Positions 1 to 9,007 are shown, counted from the first letter of the stretch. The stretch: DNA of 35,504 nt from Alloscardovia venturai (GCF_042676605.1 NZ_JBHTHQ010000026.1:1-35504), one strand, 5' to 3'. Program-made: numbers and translations. The notes: generated from the sequence alone by a model not told the origin.

Positions 1-78
1 TTCGAACCTGGTAGTTAAGTCCTAGTACGGTGATGGTACTGCACTCGGTAGGGTGTGGGAGAGTAACAAGCTGCCGCT
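1..78 (+). rRNA. rrf: 5S ribosomal RNA, 3' part
   Basis: The first bases match the conserved 3' half of bacterial 5S rRNA, including the GGTAGTTAAG segment, GATGGTACTGC and the GGTGTGGGAGAGTA helix. The 5' part lies outside the window, so this is the end of an rRNA operon. The exact 3' end is estimated from the start of the AT-rich spacer and the terminator that follows. Confidence 0.9.
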
Positions 79-90
79 TTAATATTTTGA

Positions 91-127
91 GGGGTTGGAC
101 CTGTAAAGGGTTCAACCCCTTTTATTT
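91..127 (+). terminator. Rho-independent terminator of the rRNA operon
   Basis: A 9-bp stem (GGGGTTGGA at 91-99 with TTCAACCCC at 111-119, one G-U pair) is followed by a T-rich run. It sits directly behind the 5S gene and is positioned to end the rRNA transcript. Confidence 0.8.
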
Positions 128-292
128 GTTTCTTGGGCTTGTGTCCTAGTCTCGGTTTCTTCTTGGTTTAGCGTTTGACCCTTGGTTTTTCTGGTTTTCA
201 GGGTTTTATGGTTTTGGTTTTCGCGTGGTGTGTAGTTTGTATGTTGGGTAAGGTTTCTCAATATCTTCTCAACACCAACCAAACATAATCCT

Positions 293-322
293 TTAATACA
301 GTACCTACCGCTAGGATAAAAT
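293..322 (+). promoter_or_regulatory. Candidate promoter for the aquaporin gene
   Basis: TTAATA (293-298), an 18-bp spacer and TAAAAT (317-322) form a sigma-70-like promoter. The downstream gene has a clear GAGGAG Shine-Dalgarno at 378-383. The rest of 128-389 is G/T-rich and I see no gene in it. The small minus-strand frame there (112-345) is low-complexity and runs into the rRNA terminator. Confidence 0.45.
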
Positions 323-389
323 ATGTCCAGTATGTTCTCTATCAATTCTGTAGGAATATTTCTGAGAAAGAGATTGTGAGGAGATTTTT

Positions 390-1130
390 ATGACACCCCA
401 ATTATGGGCACAAGTATTAGCAGAGTTTGCTGGTACTGCGATTTTAATGCTTTTCGGTAACGGTGCAGTAGCTAACTCAGAATTAGCAAAAACTAAAGGA
501 CACGGATCCGGCTGGCTTGATATTGCAATGGGCTATGGCATTGGTGTAATGGTTCCTGTAGCTATGTTCGGCACGGTATCTGGTGCGCAAATCAACCCGG
601 CGATGACCATCGGGCAGGCTGTCTATGGCATGCTTCCATGGGGGAATGCGTGTTTGTTCATTATTGCGCAGCTTTTGGGTGCTTTTGTAGGGCAACTACT
701 TGTTTGGACCATGTACAAGCCTCACTATGATGAGACCACTGATCCTGCGGCGATCTTCGGGACTTTTTCCACGACTGATGCGTTTGACAACAAGTTTAAC
801 TACTTCCTTAACGAGCTTGTAGGTACCTTCGTCTTGGTCTTTGGTGCACTGCTCGCGTTGAGTCTAGAGTGGGGTAAGCATAATCCGATGGGTGCTGCTA
901 TTGTCGTTGGCTTTATCGTATGGGGTCTTGTAACGTCTTTGGGTGGCGCAACTGGGCCTGCATTAAACCCTGCACGTGATCTTATGCCACGTTTGCTTCA
1001 TCAGCTTCTCCCAATTGAGCACAAAGGTTCTTCTCGATGGGATGAAGCGTGGATTCCGGTTGTAGCGCCGATTATTGGCGGTATTGCTGGTGTCTTTGCA
1101 GCGCAGTATTTCATCGGTTTTGGTTTCTAA
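390..1130 (+). CDS. MIP/aquaporin family channel, probable glycerol facilitator
   Basis: This is a membrane channel of the major intrinsic protein family, 246 aa, the usual length. It has the two half-helix NPA motifs: INPA at about 68-71 and NPARD at 193-197. Asp after the second NPAR is typical of the glycerol-conducting (GlpF) branch rather than of strict water channels, so uptake of glycerol or other small polyols is the likely role. Several hydrophobic segments span the length. The start is supported by GAGGAG six bases upstream of the ATG. The gene stands alone between the rRNA operon and a strong terminator, with no glycerol kinase nearby, so substrate is inferred from the family only. 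Confidence 0.9.
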   Translation: MTPQLWAQVLAEFAGTAILMLFGNGAVANSELAKTKGHGSGWLDIAMGYGIGVMVPVAMFGTVSGAQINPAMTIGQAVYGMLPWGNACLFIIAQLLGAFVGQLLVWTMYKPHYDETTDPAAIFGTFSTTDAFDNKFNYFLNELVGTFVLVFGALLALSLEWGKHNPMGAAIVVGFIVWGLVTSLGGATGPALNPARDLMPRLLHQLLPIEHKGSSRWDEAWIPVVAPIIGGIAGVFAAQYFIGFGF

Positions 1131-1150
1131 CCGTAAGTTAGAGTAATAAT

Positions 1151-1180
1151 AAAGAGCACAGAACTATCTGTGCTCTTTTT
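1151..1180 (+). terminator. Rho-independent terminator after the aquaporin gene
   Basis: A perfect 12-bp stem (1151-1162 with 1167-1178) encloses a 4-base loop and ends in a T run. The next gene begins within about 30 bases, so its promoter must overlap or adjoin this terminator. Confidence 0.9.
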
Positions 1181-1197
1181 ATTTTCTCCTATGTGAG

Positions 1198-1203
1198 TAA
1201 AGT
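1198..1203 (+). promoter_or_regulatory. Candidate -10 element of a leaderless yggS-like mRNA
   Basis: TAAAGT ends seven bases before the ATG at 1211. There is no Shine-Dalgarno upstream of any candidate start here. This is one of five TANNNT-N6/7-ATG arrangements in the window. Confidence 0.4.
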
Positions 1204-1210
1204 ACAGCAT

Positions 1211-1984
1211 ATGACTGCATATATGGACCATAAGAATCTTGCAAATACAGATATTTCTGATGAACGACGTCGTGAAATCGAGGACGGAGTTAAGGTCACG
1301 CTGGACCGCGTCCATGATGCAGAGCATACTGCGTATCGTGATGAAGGCAGCGTAACATTACTCGCGGCCACGAAGACCCGCGACGTGGGAGAGATTCTTG
1401 CGGCAATTGATGCTGGAATTCGCTGTATAGGAGAAAATCGCCCGCAGGAAGTTCTCGCAAAGGCAGAAGGGCTTATAGCGGGCTTTACCGAGCGTAATCT
1501 TGCTATCCCGTTCCACATGATTGGGCAATTACAAGCGAATAAAATTTCAAAAATTCTTCCTTTTATAGACACTGTTGAATCTGTTGATTCGTTAAAACTT
1601 GCTGAGCGCATTGCACGCAGACTTGACGAACACCAAACGATTGGCGTTCTTCTTGAAGTGAATGAGTCAGGAGAAGACAGCAAATCAGGCTGTAAACCAG
1701 AAGAGGCAGAGGAACTTGCATACCAGATTGCCGCTATGCCCGGGCTGGAATTGCAAGGTTTTATGACTATCGGTACGCATGTGGATGATGAGAAGGTAGT
1801 GCGTAGTGGTTTTAATCACCTGCGTCAGTTGCGTGATGATATTTGCGCATCAGGAGTAGAGGGCACACAAGGAGCACAGCAACTTTCTATGGGCATGAGT
1901 GCGGATATGGCATGGGCTATCGCTGAGGGCGCAACGATAGTGCGTGTGGGAACGGGAATATTCGGGCAGCGAGCATTTATCTAA
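1211..1984 (+). CDS. YggS/PLPBP family pyridoxal phosphate-binding protein
   Basis: The protein is about 257 aa and belongs to the YggS family. These single-domain TIM-barrel proteins bind PLP and take part in vitamin B6 and amino acid homeostasis without a defined catalytic reaction. Family marks are LLAATKTR with the PLP lysine (K55 from this start), the IGENRPQE segment, FHMIGQLQANK, GFMTIGTH and the C-terminal SMGMSADMAWAIAEGATIVRVGTGIFG. An upstream GTG at 1193 would add six residues but has no ribosome binding site. I prefer ATG 1211 because a TAAAGT hexamer sits where a leaderless transcript would need it. It lies 42 bp before the FAH-family gene on the same strand. Confidence 0.9.
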   Translation: MTAYMDHKNLANTDISDERRREIEDGVKVTLDRVHDAEHTAYRDEGSVTLLAATKTRDVGEILAAIDAGIRCIGENRPQEVLAKAEGLIAGFTERNLAIPFHMIGQLQANKISKILPFIDTVESVDSLKLAERIARRLDEHQTIGVLLEVNESGEDSKSGCKPEEAEELAYQIAAMPGLELQGFMTIGTHVDDEKVVRSGFNHLRQLRDDICASGVEGTQGAQQLSMGMSADMAWAIAEGATIVRVGTGIFGQRAFI

Positions 1985-2014
1985 AATTTATACGTATCTT
2001 TCGCGGGGGTTCTA

Positions 2015-2020
2015 TATCCT
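2015..2020 (+). promoter_or_regulatory. Candidate -10 element of a leaderless FAH-gene mRNA
   Basis: TATCCT ends six bases before the ATG at 2027, so transcription could start at the A of the start codon. No Shine-Dalgarno is visible. The -35 region is not recognisable. Confidence 0.4.
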
Positions 2021-2026
2021 AGAGAT

Positions 2027-2845
2027 ATGAGAATTGCGCGTTTTAGTCACGATGAAACAGTGTCTTATGCTTTCGTCCAAAAAGATGAGGCTGATGGCAA
2101 GGATTATCTTGTAGAACTTTCTGGATACCCGCTTGGTAGCAATCCTGTGAGTCCTACAGGACAGCGTTTCGCCCTCGATGGCGAGGGAATCCGTCTCCTC
2201 GCCCCTGTCATCCCAAGTAAAGTGTACGGATTAGCAAAAAACTATGAAGCGCATGCTGAATATATGGGTGAAATTAAAGGTATGAAAGGTGTTCATGCGC
2301 CTGAAGATATGGTCATCTTTTCAAAGCCTTCTACCTCTGTCATCGGTCCAGATGACCCTATTGTTTTTCCAAAATTCAGTAAAGATATGAACTTCGAGCC
2401 TGAGCTGGCAGTAGTTATAGGGCGTATTGCAAAGAACGTTAGCGAATCAGATGCGATGAAATATGTTCTTGGGTTCACTTGCGTCAATGATGTGACGTTG
2501 CGCGATTTGCAGGGAGATGATCCCACATGGACACGTGCTAAGGGGTTTGATACGTCATGCCCGCTCGGTCCATGGATTGAGACCGATGTCAATTATAAAG
2601 ACGCGAAGATTAGCTTTACACTCAATGGTGAAGACGTTCCAGAAGCTAGCGGAACGACTGCAAATTTGATTCACTCTGTCGAATCGCAGATTGCGTTCAT
2701 CTCGAGCTTTGCGACTTTGCTGCCGGGGGACGTCATTTTGACTGGTACACCATACGCGACAGGAAGTTTGCATCCAGGAGATGAAGCGATTGTGCACGTA
2801 GAAGGCATCGGAGATTTGCGTAACGTCATCGTCAGCGCAGAGTAA
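2027..2845 (+). CDS. Fumarylacetoacetate hydrolase (FAH) family protein
   Basis: This 272-aa protein belongs to the FAH/FAHD1 fold, metal-dependent enzymes that cleave or decarboxylate acylpyruvates and related beta-keto acids. The family core is clear: KVYGLAKNYEAHAEYMG, VIFSKPSTSVIGPDDPI, the metal-binding FEPELAVVIG stretch, GFTCVNDVTLRDLQ, the AKGFDTSCPLGPWI loop and the LLPGDVILTGTPYATG turn. The true substrate cannot be read from sequence, and oxaloacetate decarboxylase or acylpyruvase activity are both possible. It lies 16 bp before hom, so co-transcription with the threonine genes is likely. The conserved placement beside hom suggests housekeeping rather than aromatic catabolism, because no other degradation gene is present. 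Confidence 0.88.
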   Translation: MRIARFSHDETVSYAFVQKDEADGKDYLVELSGYPLGSNPVSPTGQRFALDGEGIRLLAPVIPSKVYGLAKNYEAHAEYMGEIKGMKGVHAPEDMVIFSKPSTSVIGPDDPIVFPKFSKDMNFEPELAVVIGRIAKNVSESDAMKYVLGFTCVNDVTLRDLQGDDPTWTRAKGFDTSCPLGPWIETDVNYKDAKISFTLNGEDVPEASGTTANLIHSVESQIAFISSFATLLPGDVILTGTPYATGSLHPGDEAIVHVEGIGDLRNVIVSAE

Positions 2846-2861
2846 ACGGTAAGGTACATTC

Positions 2862-4154
2862 ATGACAAATAAGGCAATTAAGGTCGCCCTACTTGGAGCG
2901 GGGACAGTTGGCTCACAAACAGCCCGACTTATCGTGGAGCAGTCTGATGAGTTGGAGCGTCGTATTGGAGCGCGTCTTGAATTGGCAGGTGTCGCAGTTC
3001 TCGATCCTGCAGCAGTACATGACCCATGGATTGATAAGTCGCTACTTACTACAGATACGTTGGAGCTGACGACTCGTGCAGATATCGTGGTGGAGCTTAT
3101 CGGTGGCATAGAACCAGCGCGCACATTTGTGCTGAGTGCATTGAATCATGGTGCATCTGTCGTCACTGCGAATAAAGCACTTCTTGCCACGCACGGTCCT
3201 GAGCTTTACGAAGCAGCAGAAAAAAACGGCGTTGACATCTATTTTGAAGCTGCTGTGGGTGGTGCAATTCCTATCGTTCGCCCGTTACGTGAATCTATGG
3301 TAGGCGACAAGATTAATCGTGTGATGGGTATTGTCAACGGTACGACAAATTACATCCTTGATGAGATGACGACAAAAGGCCTTCCTTTCGATACGGTACT
3401 CAAAGATGCTCAGGAAAAAGGCTTCGCAGAAGCAGATCCTACAGCAGACATTGGCGGTTTTGATGCAGCAGCTAAGGCTGCGATTATGGCGTGCCTAGCG
3501 TTTAACAGAGACGTGCGTATGGACGACGTGCATGTGGAAGGCATCGAGCATATTACGGATTCGGATATTGCAGCTGCACGTGCTATGAATCGTGTTATTA
3601 AGCTCCTCGCTGTGGTTTCTCAAAATGATGAAGGCATAAGTGCAGGTGTCTATCCAGTCATGCTCCCTGCTGAGCATCAGCTCGCTAAGGTTTCAGGAAG
3701 CTTTAACGCTGTCTTCGTTGAGGGAGAAGCCTCTGACGATCTCATGTTCTACGGGCGAGGAGCTGGTGGAGCTCCTACTGCTTCCGCGGTTACAGGCGAT
3801 ATTGTGACTGTTGCTCGCCATCGAGTGCTAGGAAGCACTGGGCCGAAGATTCCGCTCTTCTCTACCGCGCCGATTGTGGATGCTGCTCGCGCCGAATCCA
3901 GCTATATGATGCGACTTAATGTGCCAGATGCAGTGGGTGTACTTGCCAAGGTAGCTGAGGTCTTTGCACGTAATAATGTGTCTATTCGCGCTGTACAGCA
4001 ACGTGAAGAAACTGATGATTGTGGCAATCATGAATTATGGATTACCACTCATGCGGTCGCGGATAGCCTCATTCGTAAGACCGCGGTCGACCTTGAAGGC
4101 ACAATGTCGCATGGCAAAGTACTTTCTGTAGTACGCGTCTTTGAAGATGAGTGA
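2862..4154 (+). CDS. hom: Homoserine dehydrogenase
   Basis: The enzyme reduces aspartate semialdehyde to homoserine with NAD(P)H, the branch point to threonine and methionine. At 430 aa it matches the long form with a regulatory tail. The Rossmann motif GAGTVG lies at residues 12-17. The catalytic domain follows (ANKALLATHG, VNGTTNYILDEM, and EADPTADIGGFDAAAK, which carries the substrate-binding acidic residues). A C-terminal ACT domain begins near residue 350 (LNVPDAVGVLAKVAEVFARN), which usually means feedback inhibition by threonine. An AAGG Shine-Dalgarno precedes the ATG. thrB follows 146 bp downstream on the same strand. Confidence 0.96.
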   Translation: MTNKAIKVALLGAGTVGSQTARLIVEQSDELERRIGARLELAGVAVLDPAAVHDPWIDKSLLTTDTLELTTRADIVVELIGGIEPARTFVLSALNHGASVVTANKALLATHGPELYEAAEKNGVDIYFEAAVGGAIPIVRPLRESMVGDKINRVMGIVNGTTNYILDEMTTKGLPFDTVLKDAQEKGFAEADPTADIGGFDAAAKAAIMACLAFNRDVRMDDVHVEGIEHITDSDIAAARAMNRVIKLLAVVSQNDEGISAGVYPVMLPAEHQLAKVSGSFNAVFVEGEASDDLMFYGRGAGGAPTASAVTGDIVTVARHRVLGSTGPKIPLFSTAPIVDAARAESSYMMRLNVPDAVGVLAKVAEVFARNNVSIRAVQQREETDDCGNHELWITTHAVADSLIRKTAVDLEGTMSHGKVLSVVRVFEDE

Positions 4155-4300
4155 CGAAAGGTATAAAGCTCCTTACGAAGAGCTCAATGTGTGTTTGCAG
4201 CTGCCAGAGTGTCCACGTACGCTGAGTGCGGCTGAATAACTTGATTTCGTTCATCTCAATTTACCTAAACGTGTTTTTAATTAAGGAAGGCGCCATTGTA

Positions 4301-5251
4301 ATGACTTTTGCAGCTACAAAGGTGCGCGTTGATGTCCCCGCGACGAGTGCAAATCTTGGGCCAGGCTTTGATACAGCTGGTCTTGCGTTGAATTTTTACG
4401 ATACTGTAATTGTAGAAGCGCTACCGGCGCAAGGTGTCCATATGGTCATTCATGGCGAAGGTGAAGATTCTCTTCCGCGCGATGAACGACATCTCGTAGT
4501 CAGAGCTTTACGAAAGGCTTCTGAAAGCTTTGATTTGCCAGAATTCGGGGTGAATCTTACAGCGTGGAATCGTATACCACAGTCACGTGGTATGGGGTCA
4601 TCTGCGAGTGCGATTGTAGCTGGCGTCGCAGCTGCTGCGGGACTAGCTGGGTTGGATATGCACAGTAGTGAAGTGCGCGATGAGATTTTTAATATTGCTG
4701 CGCAGTTGGAAGGGCATCCAGACAATGTGGCACCAGCAGTCTATGGGGGGATGACTATTTCGTGGCTTGAATCGAGCACACGCAGTTTCCGAACTGTGCA
4801 GTATCCCGTTGACAAGAATGTCAATGCGTGGATATTCATCCCCGATTTTGAACTATCAACGAGTAAAGCACGTGAAGTGCTACCGCAAGAAGTTCCCTAC
4901 GAGGATGCACTTAAAAATGTCTCGCGTGCGGCTTTGCTTCCTGCCGCTCTGGGACGTGGTGATAATGATTTGCTATTCCACGCGACTGTGGATAGACTGC
5001 ACCAGCCTTACCGTGCGCCACTGATGGGACCGTCTGCACGCCTTGTCGATTTTTTGCGTGCGCAGGGGTATGCTGCTGTTATCTCTGGAGCGGGGCCATG
5101 TGTCTTGTGTTTACATGCAGGGGATGATACAGATAAGTTGCGCAACATCACTGCGAAATCTATCGATATGTCACAGTGGCGTATGGAGCATTTAGGAATT
5201 GACCATAACGGTGTACGCGTATACGAAGAATCTGCTAAGAAGGAGCAATAG
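4301..5251 (+). CDS. thrB: Homoserine kinase
   Basis: ThrB phosphorylates homoserine, the step after hom on the way to threonine. The 316-aa protein is a GHMP-family kinase. It has the N-terminal substrate segment VPATSANLGPGFDTAGLAL, the ATP-binding loop PQSRGMGSSASAIVAG and the C-terminal SGAGPCVLCL motif. The open frame extends upstream to 4226, but those 25 residues are unlike the family. AAGGAAGG at 4283-4290 places the start at the ATG at 4301. The hom-thrB gap (4155-4300) holds no gene that I can support. thrC is not in the window. Confidence 0.96.
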   Translation: MTFAATKVRVDVPATSANLGPGFDTAGLALNFYDTVIVEALPAQGVHMVIHGEGEDSLPRDERHLVVRALRKASESFDLPEFGVNLTAWNRIPQSRGMGSSASAIVAGVAAAAGLAGLDMHSSEVRDEIFNIAAQLEGHPDNVAPAVYGGMTISWLESSTRSFRTVQYPVDKNVNAWIFIPDFELSTSKAREVLPQEVPYEDALKNVSRAALLPAALGRGDNDLLFHATVDRLHQPYRAPLMGPSARLVDFLRAQGYAAVISGAGPCVLCLHAGDDTDKLRNITAKSIDMSQWRMEHLGIDHNGVRVYEESAKKEQ

Positions 5252-5259
5252 AAGTTTTT

Positions 5260-6576
5260 ATGAGTATTCCTGTCGCATTAGCATCGCAGTCGCCGTCTCG
5301 CGCTCGTTTACTTGTACAAGCTGGCATTCGTCCTACTATTCGCGTATCGCACGTCGATGAGGACGCTGTACTTGAAAAGATAGCAGCGAATCGTGGTGAA
5401 GACGTGAGTAGCCTGTCCGTTGAAGAACGTGTCCTCGTTTTAGCTCGGGAAAAGGCGAAGAGTGTGGCGCATGACTATACGCATACATGGGATACGGTCA
5501 AAACGTCCACGGGTCATCTCAATATTAGCCGTCCACTTGAGCACGGACAGGGTAGTGTATCTCAGCGTGTAGATTTATCTGATTTTGTAGGCAGTCACGC
5601 TGGTTTAGGCGGTCTTATGCACGGTCCTGTCATCATCGGATGTGACTCGCTTTTCACCTTGCATAATGAGGTATATGGCAAGCCGCACAGTGCAGAAATT
5701 GCACGTGAGCGGCTCCGTCTCATGCGCGGGAACACCGGCACGCTGTGGACTGGGCATGTCGTCATTGATATGGCAACTGGCGAGATTGCTCAATCTATCA
5801 GTCACGCACAAGTCACATTTAGTAATTTTAGTGATGATGATATCGAGCAGTATATTGCGACTGGAGAACCATTAGAAGTCGCGGGATCATTCACACTTGA
5901 AGGTATAGGAGCTGCGTTTATAGAATCCGTTCAAGGAGATCCGAGCGGTATAATTGGTCTGAGTCTGCCGACAGTGCGCTCTCTCGTAGAAGAGCTAGGT
6001 ATGAGTTGGCCAAATCTGTGGAATGCCACTGCAATATCCGCGTTGTCGTCCTCAGATACAGATTCAAAAGCTCCTGATAGCAATATCAGCCAACCCGGCG
6101 ATGGTTGGATTGACTGCGCATGTGGGCACAAGCATTGGGGACGTCATAGCGCCGCGGGAATCTTGCTTGCCCGTCGTAATGATGCGGGAGAAATTACACA
6201 CATCGCTATGCAGCATCGTGCTCAGTGGAGTGCGGAAGGTGGAACGTGGGGAATTCCAGGAGGCGCGATAGCTACCGGAGAGAATGTCATTGAAGGAGCG
6301 CTGCGAGAGGCGCGCGAAGAGGCAAATATCCATCCGGAAGACATCCATGTCGTTGGAGCCTACCAAGAAGATCACGGACCGTGGAGTTACACGACTGTCT
6401 TCGCATTTGAGAAACGCGGAACGATGGCTGAACCACGTGCGACAGATGATGAGAGTATCGAAGTGAAATGGCTATCCATTGAAGAGATGGATAATGTCAA
6501 TCTTCTGTCTTACTTCAAGTCTGACTGGCCAAACTTCCTACAGCGCTTGCGAGTTATCGCGAGTGAGAATAAATAG
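5260..6576 (+). CDS. Maf-family nucleotide pyrophosphatase fused to a Nudix hydrolase
   Basis: Two house-cleaning nucleotide hydrolases are joined in one 438-aa chain. Residues 1-250 are a Maf/YhdE domain. It starts with LASQSPSRARLLVQAGI and continues with GCDS (127-130), GKPHSAEIARERL and the GDPSGIIGLSLP signature. It carries an insertion of about 45 residues around 72-118. After a Ser/Asp-rich linker (260-280) comes CACGHKHWG, then a Nudix hydrolase with the Nudix box at 335-357 (GX5EX7REAREEANI, where Asn replaces the usual Gly near the end). Maf proteins remove non-canonical or modified NTPs, and Nudix enzymes cleave nucleoside diphosphates linked to other groups. The gene lies 8 bp behind thrB, probably in one transcript. 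Confidence 0.9.
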   Translation: MSIPVALASQSPSRARLLVQAGIRPTIRVSHVDEDAVLEKIAANRGEDVSSLSVEERVLVLAREKAKSVAHDYTHTWDTVKTSTGHLNISRPLEHGQGSVSQRVDLSDFVGSHAGLGGLMHGPVIIGCDSLFTLHNEVYGKPHSAEIARERLRLMRGNTGTLWTGHVVIDMATGEIAQSISHAQVTFSNFSDDDIEQYIATGEPLEVAGSFTLEGIGAAFIESVQGDPSGIIGLSLPTVRSLVEELGMSWPNLWNATAISALSSSDTDSKAPDSNISQPGDGWIDCACGHKHWGRHSAAGILLARRNDAGEITHIAMQHRAQWSAEGGTWGIPGGAIATGENVIEGALREAREEANIHPEDIHVVGAYQEDHGPWSYTTVFAFEKRGTMAEPRATDDESIEVKWLSIEEMDNVNLLSYFKSDWPNFLQRLRVIASENK

Positions 6577-6633
6577 ATACGTGCCTCTCTATGTGCGCCG
6601 ATGGTCGCGTGTACGTCTCACTTGTTGCACGTC

Positions 6634-7572
6634 TTACCCAAGTAGAAGAGCAATGAGTGCTATGACAAGTGGAGACGTAAGTGTCGAAATGAGCGTACCG
6701 TCTCGAGCGAATCCCATTCCAGCGTTATACCGTGCGGCGTAGTTATAGACGTTCTGTCCCGTCGGAAGAGCCGCTAGAATTATGCATCCATAGAGCACCG
6801 CTCCCCTCATGCCCATGAGATACGCCACAACGAAAGCGACAATAGGCATGACGACATTTTTGAGTGTTGATACAGTGATAATAGCTGGAATATTTGATGC
6901 CTTTTGCAGAGGTTTTGTACCGTGCAGACTCATACCGAAAGCCATAAGAATGAGAGGCACCGCAGAAGCCCCTATCATATCTATAGGGTCAAAGAGCCAT
7001 TGAGGTATGATGAAGTGTCCGTATAAACTCGACAGCCATGAGACGATGATTCCCCCAAGCGACCCGATGAGAAGAGGCTGATGCAAGGGCTGTGCCGCGA
7101 TGCGTTTCCACGAAAACTTTCCGCTTGTTTGAATGTCAAGGACGGTGAGCGCGACCGGAGTAAAAAGCGCCTGCTGCATCACGAGAATAGGCGCGACGAG
7201 GGCGGGGTTACCCACAATGTACGTCGCGACAGGAAGCCCGATATTGTTCGAGTTGAGGTACAGACTATTAAGAGCTCCTATAGTGGTTTCTGCTGGAGAA
7301 AGCTTGAAAAAGATGGCGTTGAGGATTATAAAAATTACGCCGACGATGACAGCGGAGAAAAATGCGACGAGAATGGTCGGATGGAAAATTTCTCCTAACT
7401 TTTCTTTTGACAATATCGCAAACATGAGGCAGGGGCTGGAGACGAAAAAGCTGACTCGATTCAAGACATATTGTGCTGAATCTCCCCCAATATGCATACG
7501 TGCAGCGACATATCCCGTAGCGATAACAATCCCGATGACGGCAAACCCCTGTAACGCGCTTAACAATCCCAT
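6634..7572 (-). CDS. AEC (auxin efflux carrier) family permease
   Basis: This is a hydrophobic 312-aa membrane protein of the AEC family, secondary transporters for organic acids such as malate or malonate. About ten membrane segments are visible, starting at GFAVIGIVIATGYVAARM, with the family-like LNSLYLNSNNIGLPVATYIVGNP in the middle and AALPTGQNVYNYAARY near the end. The frame is open up to 7644. The extra 24 residues are polar and basic and would overlap the divergent dapE start, so I place the start at ATG 7572. There is no good Shine-Dalgarno there, so the start is uncertain. It ends tail to tail with the Maf-Nudix gene, 57 bp away. Confidence 0.85.
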   Translation of the reverse strand: MGLLSALQGFAVIGIVIATGYVAARMHIGGDSAQYVLNRVSFFVSSPCLMFAILSKEKLGEIFHPTILVAFFSAVIVGVIFIILNAIFFKLSPAETTIGALNSLYLNSNNIGLPVATYIVGNPALVAPILVMQQALFTPVALTVLDIQTSGKFSWKRIAAQPLHQPLLIGSLGGIIVSWLSSLYGHFIIPQWLFDPIDMIGASAVPLILMAFGMSLHGTKPLQKASNIPAIITVSTLKNVVMPIVAFVVAYLMGMRGAVLYGCIILAALPTGQNVYNYAARYNAGMGFARDGTLISTLTSPLVIALIALLLG

Positions 7573-7616
7573 AATCACATAGTGCCACGCGAAGAGCTCT
7601 GACGTGCGACATCGTT

Positions 7617-7622
7617 TACGAT
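7617..7622 (+). promoter_or_regulatory. Candidate -10 element of a leaderless dapE mRNA
   Basis: TACGAT ends six bases before the ATG at 7629 and abuts the alternative ATG at 7623. A start at 7623 would leave no room for transcription initiation, so 7629 is favoured. Confidence 0.4.
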
Positions 7623-7628
7623 ATGAGT

Positions 7629-8828
7629 ATGAACGATTTTGCACAGCTTGACGAGCTTATGACAACCATCATGCATCAGTATTCTGTTTCTGACAGTGAA
7701 ACTGAGCTTGCTGATTGGGTAGAAAAGTATCTTGATGCTCGTCCATGGCTTGAAGTGCACCGTATGGGAGATACGGTTGTAGCATCGACACATTTTGGCA
7801 AATCTCAGCGAGTCATCCTTGCGGGGCATATTGATGTAGTACCCGTGATTGATAACTTCCCTCCTCAACTTTTAGAACCTGGCAATGGGAAAATTCGTAA
7901 GGAGATCCGCGAAGCATATCCTCAGTCTTCTGTGATATGGGGGCGCGGAGCTACAGATATGAAGGGCAGCGATGCGACTTTCCTTTATCTTGCTGATATA
8001 TTAAATGGCGCGGATAAGATTGCGTGCGACATCACATATATCTTCTATGACCATGAAGAAGTCGAAGCGAGCAAAAATGGTCTCGGAAAGGTGGTCAACG
8101 CTCACCCAGAATGGATTAGTGGTGATTTCGCAGTTATTGGTGAGCCGAGTAACGGCTTAATTGAAGGTGGATGCAACGGTACCATGCGTTTCGACATCAT
8201 TACTCACGGTATAGCAGCTCACTCTGCTCGCGCATGGATGGGGGATAATGCTATCCACCACGCTGCGCGCGTGCTACGTACTCTCGACGAGTATGAGCCT
8301 GACACAATTACCGTAGACGGTCTAGAATATCGCGAAGGTCTCAATGCGACCATGATTTCAGGTGGCGAGGGGACCAATATAATCCCGCAAGAGTGCCGCA
8401 TCCATGTCAACTATCGATTTGCTCCAGATAAGAGTATCGCCGAGGCCAAAGCGCTCCTCATGGGACAATCCTGTGCCAGCAGAAGTGGGGTAGGGAAAGG
8501 CGTATTTCGAGCTGATGGTGGTTTGTTCGAAGGCTACGACATTGAGATGAAGGATGAATCGGCTGGCGCTCGTCCGGGGTTGGATAACCCAGTAGCATCA
8601 CATCTCGTTCAACTCGTGTACAAACGTACAGAGAAGATGCCGACGGCGAAGTTCGGCTGGACGGACGTTGCAAGGTTGAGCACGTTAGGCATCCCCGCAG
8701 TAAATCTCGGCGCGGGAGATCCTCTACTTGCGCATAAAAGTGATGAGCAAATCGCAGTACAGGCGTTGCACGAGTACGCTCAGCTCCTTCTCGTATGGCT
8801 CGCTGATACGCGTGTGGTAAACTCGTGA
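7629..8828 (+). CDS. dapE: Succinyl-diaminopimelate desuccinylase
   Basis: DapE hydrolyses N-succinyl-LL-diaminopimelate to LL-diaminopimelate and succinate for lysine and peptidoglycan synthesis. The 399-aa protein is an M20-family dinuclear zinc peptidase. It has the metal motif GHIDVVPV (His67 and Asp69 from this start), WGRGATDMKGSDA with the bridging Asp, YDHEEVEASKNGLG with the catalytic Glu pair, and GEPSNGLIEGGCNGTMRFDI opening the dimerisation domain. The last zinc ligand is in NLGAGDPLLAHKSDEQI. An ATG two codons upstream (7623) is in frame. It is divergent from the AEC transporter and followed by 179 bp before RNase E. Confidence 0.93.
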   Translation: MNDFAQLDELMTTIMHQYSVSDSETELADWVEKYLDARPWLEVHRMGDTVVASTHFGKSQRVILAGHIDVVPVIDNFPPQLLEPGNGKIRKEIREAYPQSSVIWGRGATDMKGSDATFLYLADILNGADKIACDITYIFYDHEEVEASKNGLGKVVNAHPEWISGDFAVIGEPSNGLIEGGCNGTMRFDIITHGIAAHSARAWMGDNAIHHAARVLRTLDEYEPDTITVDGLEYREGLNATMISGGEGTNIIPQECRIHVNYRFAPDKSIAEAKALLMGQSCASRSGVGKGVFRADGGLFEGYDIEMKDESAGARPGLDNPVASHLVQLVYKRTEKMPTAKFGWTDVARLSTLGIPAVNLGAGDPLLAHKSDEQIAVQALHEYAQLLLVWLADTRVVNS

Positions 8829-9007
8829 TAGTGGTTCTGCGCGAACCGCGCCGCTGAGCGTTGACCCCGTGTCTTGGTGAGGTAAAGACAGGTGATGGCG
8901 TCCGCGAGGCATAGACAGACTTTTTAACCGTTTATATACGTGGACATAAGGTGCGTATATGGACATGACTTGTAAAGCAGGCGCAGCTGCTTGACTGGGA
9001 GACGACC

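Noticed and set aside
112..345. Minus-strand open frame of 77 codons
   Set aside because: Low-complexity Thr/Gln/Asn-rich sequence overlapping the rRNA terminator, with no ribosome binding site and no family resemblance.
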